From: an uncultured Litorilinea sp.
Lineage (GTDB): Bacteria > Chloroflexota > Anaerolineae > Caldilineales > Caldilineaceae
DNA length: 9,019 nt
NCBI GenBank assembly: GCA_937922105.1
Contig: CAKZVN010000322.1
Coordinates: 1-9,019, forward strand
Direction of reading: 5' to 3'
Shown piece after piece: positions 4,806 to 9,019 of the stretch. Each line of letters starts with the position of its first letter. Position 1 is the first letter of the stretch. Below the pieces are notes generated by a model. That model ran no database searches. It was not told where the DNA came from and saw nothing but the letters and a program-made list of their open reading frames with translations. The translations under genes were made by a program, and so were the position numbers.

Positions 4806-7131
4806 GCGGGACGTGGGCCAACCGCAGCTGCGCCCCGTCCACCTCCAGAATAGGCGTGCGGTCGCCGCCGTCATAGAGGAGATCGAACTCACCGCGCACC
4901 ACCTCGCCTGGCTGCCACTGGGCAGTGGGATAGCCGCCCCCTGCCAGCGGGGCGCGCAACTCTTGCCCGCCCAAGCGCAGCGTAAAGGTCGCATCCGCGG
5001 GCCATGTTGCGGGCAAGGGATCGGGCGCCAGCCACAGCAAGGAAAAGTGGACCAACTCGCCCGCCTGCACCGGCGTCTGGGGCGCATGGCTGTGGTCTTT
5101 GCGGTGCAGGTCATAGCCGAGTAACGTTACAGGGCCAAGTTCGCCCTGCACCCGGTGCTGCATGGGGATCACATCCACCGGCAAGCGGCGCAGCGGGCGC
5201 GTCACCGTCACCGTGCCCAGCGCCAGATGATCGCCCGTCTCCGTGGGCAAGCGCACACCCGTTAGCGGGTCATAGAGCGCCACAATCAGCCGGTAGTCAC
5301 CCGGCGGCACACCGGACGGCAAATTCAGCCCGTGGTTGTCGGCGATCACTTCGCCGGGCAGCCAGCCGTCGCTCGGTCGCGAGCCGCCTGCCGGCTCGGC
5401 GTCATGTTGTGCCAGCACTTGATTGCGCGCATCCAACAACTGGACCGTCACTTTGATACGCTCCTGCAGTACGTCGGCGGTCTGCCAACGCAGGCCCACC
5501 AGCGCCACCTCACCGCTGGGCACACGGCCGGCCTCGCCGCCGTCGCAGTGTGCCACCAAACGAATACTCGGCCCGAAACGCGGCGCAGGCGCCAAATCAT
5601 GGCACACCAGCCGGTTGGGCAATGTATAGACCACAAAACGCAAATTGCCCTGCCAGCTCTCCAGCCCGCGGAAGGCGATTTGATCCAGGCGACTCTCCAC
5701 CAGCCGCGCCGGGTCTGCCTCGTCGGTAGCCCAAAAGAGCGCGTAGACATGCCGCCGGTCGGTCAACGCGGCGTCCAACTCGGCGCGGGTAGCCTCCGGG
5801 TCGGGTGGACGACTGCTCGGCAGCGTCAACAGCGGCAAGCCGGGGTCGTAATAGCCCCACACATCGCGCTGACCCGGCGCGTTCAAGAGCACCACGTCGC
5901 GGTCCGGGTCACCCGCCGCCGCGACATAGCGTGCCACCCCAGCATAGTTGTCGCGCGCCGTGGGCGACGCATAATAGGCGGGCAACACCATCACCGCCCA
6001 GACCGCCGCAGCCGTCGCCGTCATCAGCGCGCCTGCGCGGGGTCGCCGCCACAACAACCCGGCTGCAACCAAGATGGCCCACGCCGGCGACGCCACCAAG
6101 AGGAATTTCAGAAACGCATCGGTGAACAGCCCCAATGCCGCCATGAGTGCAACCGGCGCCGCCAGCCACAGCATGACGGCAACACCGGACGGTTGCCGCG
6201 CCACACGCAGCGCGCCCAACAAGACCAACGCCGCAAATCCGGCTAACCAGGGCCATAGCGGCGCGGGCAGATCGCGCAGCGGCCCAGCGGTCAACGTTTG
6301 CAGCGTCAGGCGCAGACCCTCGCTCGGCCCCACGCCGACACCGCCTTTCGGCCAATTGAGGACACGCTCCACCGCGGTCGGCAACCACGGGCTGAAGAGC
6401 GCCACCACCGCCGCATTTGCCGCCACATAGCGCGACAGGGCATACGTTGCGTCGCGTCCGGCTTGCAACAGCCCGCGCCAATGCCACAGATAGGCCAACC
6501 CCGCCGCAGCCAAAAGGATCGGAAAGCTGTAGTGCGTCCACAGCCCCAGCGCACCCAAGAGCACAAACCAAACAACCGGCGCCGTCACCCCACGGCGCAA
6601 GTTCGCCGCTTGCGCCTCGCGCTGCATCCACGCCACCAGTGCCCATAATAGCCCCACACCCCACAGCGCCAGGAGCATATACATGCGCGCTTCTTGGCTA
6701 TAGTAGACTTGCAAGGGATTGAGCGCCGCGACCCACGCCGCAGTCAACGCAAGCAGCGTACCGGGATTCTCTCCACCCCGGCCCTCCGATCGCAGCAACC
6801 GCCGCGCCACCCCATAGGTCGCCGCGACCAGCAAGACCCCAGCCGACGCCGACAAGCTCCGCATACCCGCCGCGTCGCTGCCCGCGACCAAACTCCAGAC
6901 CTTGAGCAGCCAGTAATAGCCGGGCGGGTGAATATCCGCCGCGGCATGGCGCGCAATCGTCGCCCAGTCGCGCCCGATCAGCGCCCAGGTATTGCCTTCG
7001 TCACTCCACAAGCTGGAGCCGTCCAGCCGATAAAAACGCAGCCCTGCGGCGACGATCAGAATGAACGCAAGCAAAAACAGCGGGGAGGCAAGCCGGCGCA
7101 CGCGAGCGCTTGCGCGTGGAAGAGAGCACAT
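4801..7131 (-). CDS. GT39-family membrane glycosyltransferase with C-terminal beta modules
   Basis: A 776-residue GT-C fold enzyme of the dolichyl-phosphate-mannose mannosyltransferase / ArnT-like (GT39, PMT_2) family, expected to transfer a sugar from a polyprenyl phosphate donor at the outer face of the membrane. After a basic N-terminus the first membrane helix spans about 15-31. The first outer loop carries SLWSDEG (40-46), whose Asp44-Glu45 is the likely catalytic/metal site, and IHPPGYYW (67-74). The YYSQEARMY motif typical of the family follows. Further hydrophobic helices run to about residue 390, then a soluble part holds two beta-rich modules at about 505-650 and 655-776, both with a WxPGEV turn. 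The ATG (7129-7131) is 9 nt after the preceding stop with no good ribosome binding site; GTG at Val11 is an alternative. The acceptor is unknown. Coupling to a glycoside hydrolase suggests cell-envelope glycan work. Confidence 0.88.
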   Translation of the reverse strand: MCSLPRASARVRRLASPLFLLAFILIVAAGLRFYRLDGSSLWSDEGNTWALIGRDWATIARHAAADIHPPGYYWLLKVWSLVAGSDAAGMRSLSASAGVLLVAATYGVARRLLRSEGRGGENPGTLLALTAAWVAALNPLQVYYSQEARMYMLLALWGVGLLWALVAWMQREAQAANLRRGVTAPVVWFVLLGALGLWTHYSFPILLAAAGLAYLWHWRGLLQAGRDATYALSRYVAANAAVVALFSPWLPTAVERVLNWPKGGVGVGPSEGLRLTLQTLTAGPLRDLPAPLWPWLAGFAALVLLGALRVARQPSGVAVMLWLAAPVALMAALGLFTDAFLKFLLVASPAWAILVAAGLLWRRPRAGALMTATAAAVWAVMVLPAYYASPTARDNYAGVARYVAAAGDPDRDVVLLNAPGQRDVWGYYDPGLPLLTLPSSRPPDPEATRAELDAALTDRRHVYALFWATDEADPARLVESRLDQIAFRGLESWQGNLRFVVYTLPNRLVCHDLAPAPRFGPSIRLVAHCDGGEAGRVPSGEVALVGLRWQTADVLQERIKVTVQLLDARNQVLAQHDAEPAGGSRPSDGWLPGEVIADNHGLNLPSGVPPGDYRLIVALYDPLTGVRLPTETGDHLALGTVTVTRPLRRLPVDVIPMQHRVQGELGPVTLLGYDLHRKDHSHAPQTPVQAGELVHFSLLWLAPDPLPATWPADATFTLRLGGQELRAPLAGGGYPTAQWQPGEVVRGEFDLLYDGGDRTPILEVDGAQLRLAHVPR

Positions 7132-7140
7132 GGGGATGGA

Positions 7141-8538
7141 TTAGGGGAGGGCACCGGTCGCCCGCCGGATGGCCTCATACACCGGCTGGGGCGTAAAATC
7201 CGGAGCCAGCAGACGAAAGTAGGCTTCCGGCTGGCGGTTCACTTCCCACGCATCGGTGGCACGCTTGAGATACCAGGTGTTGGCGACGCCGATCCAGGGC
7301 CACTCGGACTGGATACGCGCATACGCGATGGGCAAATACTCGGCCTGCTGGGCCAAAGTAACCCGCCCATAGCGCGGCTCCACGTCCTCGGGCGCGGCGT
7401 TCCAGTTCATTTCCGAAATCCAGATAGGCTTGTGCGCGTCGCCGTTGGCAACCATGAGATCGCGAATAAAACGATGGTGCGCGATGTTGAGCACGCGCGG
7501 ATGTTGCCGTCGGTCGGTCGGCCCGCTCCATAGTCCATAGCCCTGCACTGCCATGATGTCGAAATAGGGCGCGGCCCCCGCGTCATACATGCGCTGTAGA
7601 AAGACAAGATCGCTCAGACTGTTGCCGGGGGGCGGGTCGTTGGGTTGGAGGTTGATGGTCGCGGCGAGCGCGCCGGCAATCACCACCACGTCGGGGTTGG
7701 CGGCGCGCGCGGCTTCCGCCCCAGCCTTGAGCAGCGCCACATAGCCCTCCGGGTCAATCGGATAGCTGCCCCATTCCGGGTAGATGTTCGGCTCGTTCCA
7801 GAGTTGGATAAAGCGCACGCGCCCCCGATAGCGCTCCACCACCGCGGCCACAAAGTCGGCGAAATCTTGCACGTCGTCGGGCGGGGCATAGCTGCCCACC
7901 TCGTCGCCGCGGCTTCGGCTCCAAGCTGGCGGATTGCTCAGGCGGACGATCAGTTCCAGATCATGCTGTTCCGCCAGCGCCACGATATGGTCATATTTCT
8001 CCCAGGCCGAACGGTACGGCATGTGACGGCGGTCCTCAAAGTCGCCCTTGCCGTGGATTTCGATGTCTTCCCAGGGGAATTCTTGGCGCAGCCAACGGAA
8101 ACCGGCCTCCGCAGCCATCCGTACCGCCAACTCGCGTTTTGCCGGGTCCACTTCCTGTTCCAAGAAGACATTGACGCCGTAAGGGTTGACTTGGGCATAG
8201 GCCGGCACAATTTCCGGGGCTAGGTTGAGGCGGGGGCGCAGTTGGTCGGAGAGCAGATCGGTCAACCCTTTGACTTGGCTGACAAAGGCTTCCTCGCCGG
8301 TCTGTTGCCACAGCCAGGCGCGCGCCGGCGCTGTGCTCAACACCAAAAGGGCCAGCCCGCTCACCACGAGCAGACCGGCCCACAGCACCAACGTTTGGCG
8401 CACAGCGGTCCGGGTCAATTCCGCGCCAATGCGGTCGCTCTGAGCGGAGCGAAGGCCCCTCCCCTCGCTGTACTGCGCAGGCGGGGATGCTTCACCGCGT
8501 TCAGCATGACGACGCAGCCCTAATTTATTTCGATGCAC
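7141..8538 (-). CDS. Membrane-anchored clan GH-A glycoside hydrolase-like protein
   Basis: Probable extracellular (beta/alpha)8-barrel hydrolase with the clan GH-A catalytic pair, of the cellulase-like/GH39-like type; the exact family is not decided. In the longest reading (465 residues) the acid/base Glu249 is in IQLWNEPN (244-251) and the nucleophile Glu376 in PIWISEMNW (371-379). The strand motif FRWLRQEFPWEDIE (147-160) and aromatic WYLK near 422 fit the barrel. One membrane segment (about 50-69) precedes a linker, so the barrel lies outside the membrane. Start is uncertain: GTG 8538 follows the previous stop by 4 nt without a ribosome binding site, and residues about 10-35 are encoded by a palindromic repeat element. 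TTG at 8416-8418 or GTG at 8401-8403 would start just before the anchor and look more natural. Nine bases separate it from the glycosyltransferase gene. Substrate unknown. Confidence 0.85.
   Translation of the reverse strand: MHRNKLGLRRHAERGEASPPAQYSEGRGLRSAQSDRIGAELTRTAVRQTLVLWAGLLVVSGLALLVLSTAPARAWLWQQTGEEAFVSQVKGLTDLLSDQLRPRLNLAPEIVPAYAQVNPYGVNVFLEQEVDPAKRELAVRMAAEAGFRWLRQEFPWEDIEIHGKGDFEDRRHMPYRSAWEKYDHIVALAEQHDLELIVRLSNPPAWSRSRGDEVGSYAPPDDVQDFADFVAAVVERYRGRVRFIQLWNEPNIYPEWGSYPIDPEGYVALLKAGAEAARAANPDVVVIAGALAATINLQPNDPPPGNSLSDLVFLQRMYDAGAAPYFDIMAVQGYGLWSGPTDRRQHPRVLNIAHHRFIRDLMVANGDAHKPIWISEMNWNAAPEDVEPRYGRVTLAQQAEYLPIAYARIQSEWPWIGVANTWYLKRATDAWEVNRQPEAYFRLLAPDFTPQPVYEAIRRATGALP
8434..8510. 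repeat. 77-nt imperfect palindromic interspersed-repeat-like element
   Basis: The left arm begins GTCGCTCTGAGCGGAGCGAAG and the right arm, reversed and complemented, begins GTCATGCTGAACGCGGTGAAG; 14 of the first 21 positions match. Inside these, CCCCTCGC and GCGGGG extend the stem, and a CTGCGCAG palindrome lies near the centre. The core resembling CTGAGCGnAGCGAAG is familiar from small non-coding repeats spread through several bacterial groups, including Chloroflexota. It lies at the 5' end of the glycoside hydrolase gene and is open in that frame. No flanking target duplication was recognised. Confidence 0.6.
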
Positions 8539-8542
8539 AGAA

Positions 8543-9019
8543 CTACCGTTTGACGAAGGTGATGCCGGTGCATTGTTCGCTGCTGTTGATGGTGCGCGTC
8601 CATTTCTTGGACTGGGGCGTCAAATCCCCAAACCCGGTCTGTTGGGTCTGACCGCCCATGGGCATCGGCCCGGAACAAGGCACCACAAAGATTTCTACAT
8701 AGGTTCCGCTTGGAGCCGGACCACCGAAAGGCGAGAAGCCCCAATTGCCGTCGCCCACACCATCACAGCCCGAGCATTTGGTCCCGCGCGGGCCGTAAAA
8801 GTCAATATGCACACAGACGCCGTTCATGGGTGAGTTGTCGGCATGGCGTACATAGCCCTCGAAGTAGGTAAAGCCAGGATTGGGGTCACAGCGCTCGACC
8901 CCCTCCAGCAGCATGAACGGGAAGTTGTCCACCGGCGGAGGCGGCGGGGCAGCCGGGGGCGGCGCTGCTTGGGGCGGGGGCGGCACAGGCGTCGCTGTAG
9001 GAGGCGGCGGCGGGGGCGG
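8543..9019 (-). CDS. Secreted Pro-rich-stalk protein with Cys-containing beta domain (N-terminus outside window)
   Basis: The open frame continues through the window edge; 158 residues are visible. The first 30 or so are a Pro-rich stalk (PPPPPPPTATPVPPPP, then Pro/Ala repeats), typical of extracellular spacers. A domain of about 125 residues follows, starting near FMLLEGVERCDPNPG. It alternates short strands with Gly/Pro turns (FEGYVRHADNSPMNGV, GTYVEIFVVP, CTGITFVKR), in the manner of Ig-like or carboxypeptidase-regulatory beta sandwiches. Six Cys, including a CSGC pair, could form three disulfides, which suits an exported protein. A GTG inside the stalk (8984-8986) could be taken as a start but lies in mid-repeat and is unlikely to be real. 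No catalytic motif was recognised. Four bases separate it from the glycoside hydrolase reading, so the two are probably co-transcribed. Function unknown; a cell-surface or carbohydrate-associated role is only a guess. Confidence 0.7.
   Translation of the reverse strand, partial: PPPPPPPTATPVPPPPQAAPPPAAPPPPPVDNFPFMLLEGVERCDPNPGFTYFEGYVRHADNSPMNGVCVHIDFYGPRGTKCSGCDGVGDGNWGFSPFGGPAPSGTYVEIFVVPCSGPMPMGGQTQQTGFGDLTPQSKKWTRTINSSEQCTGITFVKR

Noticed and set aside
8434..8510. Insertion sequence or CRISPR repeat
   Set aside because: There is no transposase, only one copy in the window and no regular spacers. It fits a small palindromic interspersed repeat better.
8984..8986. GTG as the start of the secreted protein
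   Set aside because: The codon lies in the middle of a Pro-rich stalk that continues in frame to the window edge; the true start is outside the window.

Overview
The window reads as a chromosomal segment of a GC-rich bacterium, most likely a member of the Chloroflexota (Anaerolineae/Caldilineae-like). This is inferred from the style of several genes: a GT39-type membrane glycosyltransferase with long C-terminal beta modules, a secreted protein on a Pro/Thr-rich stalk, a clan GH-A enzyme on a membrane anchor, and a system I cytochrome c maturation cluster that includes a DUF2007 gene. No rRNA or marker gene is present, so the assignment is tentative. All eleven genes lie on the minus strand, so transcription runs from high to low coordinates. 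There is no RNA gene, CRISPR array or transposase, and no gene-free stretch above 300 bases.

Right-hand block (9019 to 4801), in transcription order: a secreted Cys-containing domain on a Pro-rich stalk (5' end outside the window), a membrane-anchored clan GH-A glycoside hydrolase, and a large GT39-family membrane glycosyltransferase. Gaps are 4 and 9 nt, so these probably form one transcript dealing with envelope or extracellular glycans. A 77-nt imperfect palindrome (8434-8510), resembling a small interspersed repeat, lies at the start of the hydrolase gene and is translated in frame if the longest reading is used.

A 99-nt gap (4702-4800) holds an inverted repeat over the glycosyltransferase stop codon and a good promoter (TTGACA, 17-nt spacer, TAGCAT). 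A CTAT-N7-ATAG dyad overlaps the promoter spacer and -10 box. It directs the left-hand block.

Left-hand block (4701 to 1), in transcription order: an HxlR-family thiol-type regulator, a metallo-beta-lactamase-fold hydrolase of the glyoxalase II type, a DUF2007 protein, ccmA, ccmB, ccmC, a 53-residue ccmD-like gene, and a ccdA-like gene cut by the window edge. Junctions are tight: 18 nt, 24 nt, overlap or 13 nt depending on the ccmA start, ATGA, GTGA and 1 nt. Only the ccmD-ccdA gap is longer (137 nt). CcmABCD would handle and deliver haem for cytochrome c maturation, and the CcdA-like protein would pass electrons outward to keep apocytochrome thiols reduced. A redox-type regulator at the head of such an operon is a plausible control device, but this is inference from gene order and the promoter dyad.

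Points most worth a second look: the CcdA-like protein lacks the first transmembrane segment with its catalytic Cys motif; the start of ccmA is either a TTG deep inside DUF2007 or a CTG just after it; the longest HxlR start lies inside its own promoter; and the palindromic element forms the apparent N-terminus of the glycoside hydrolase.
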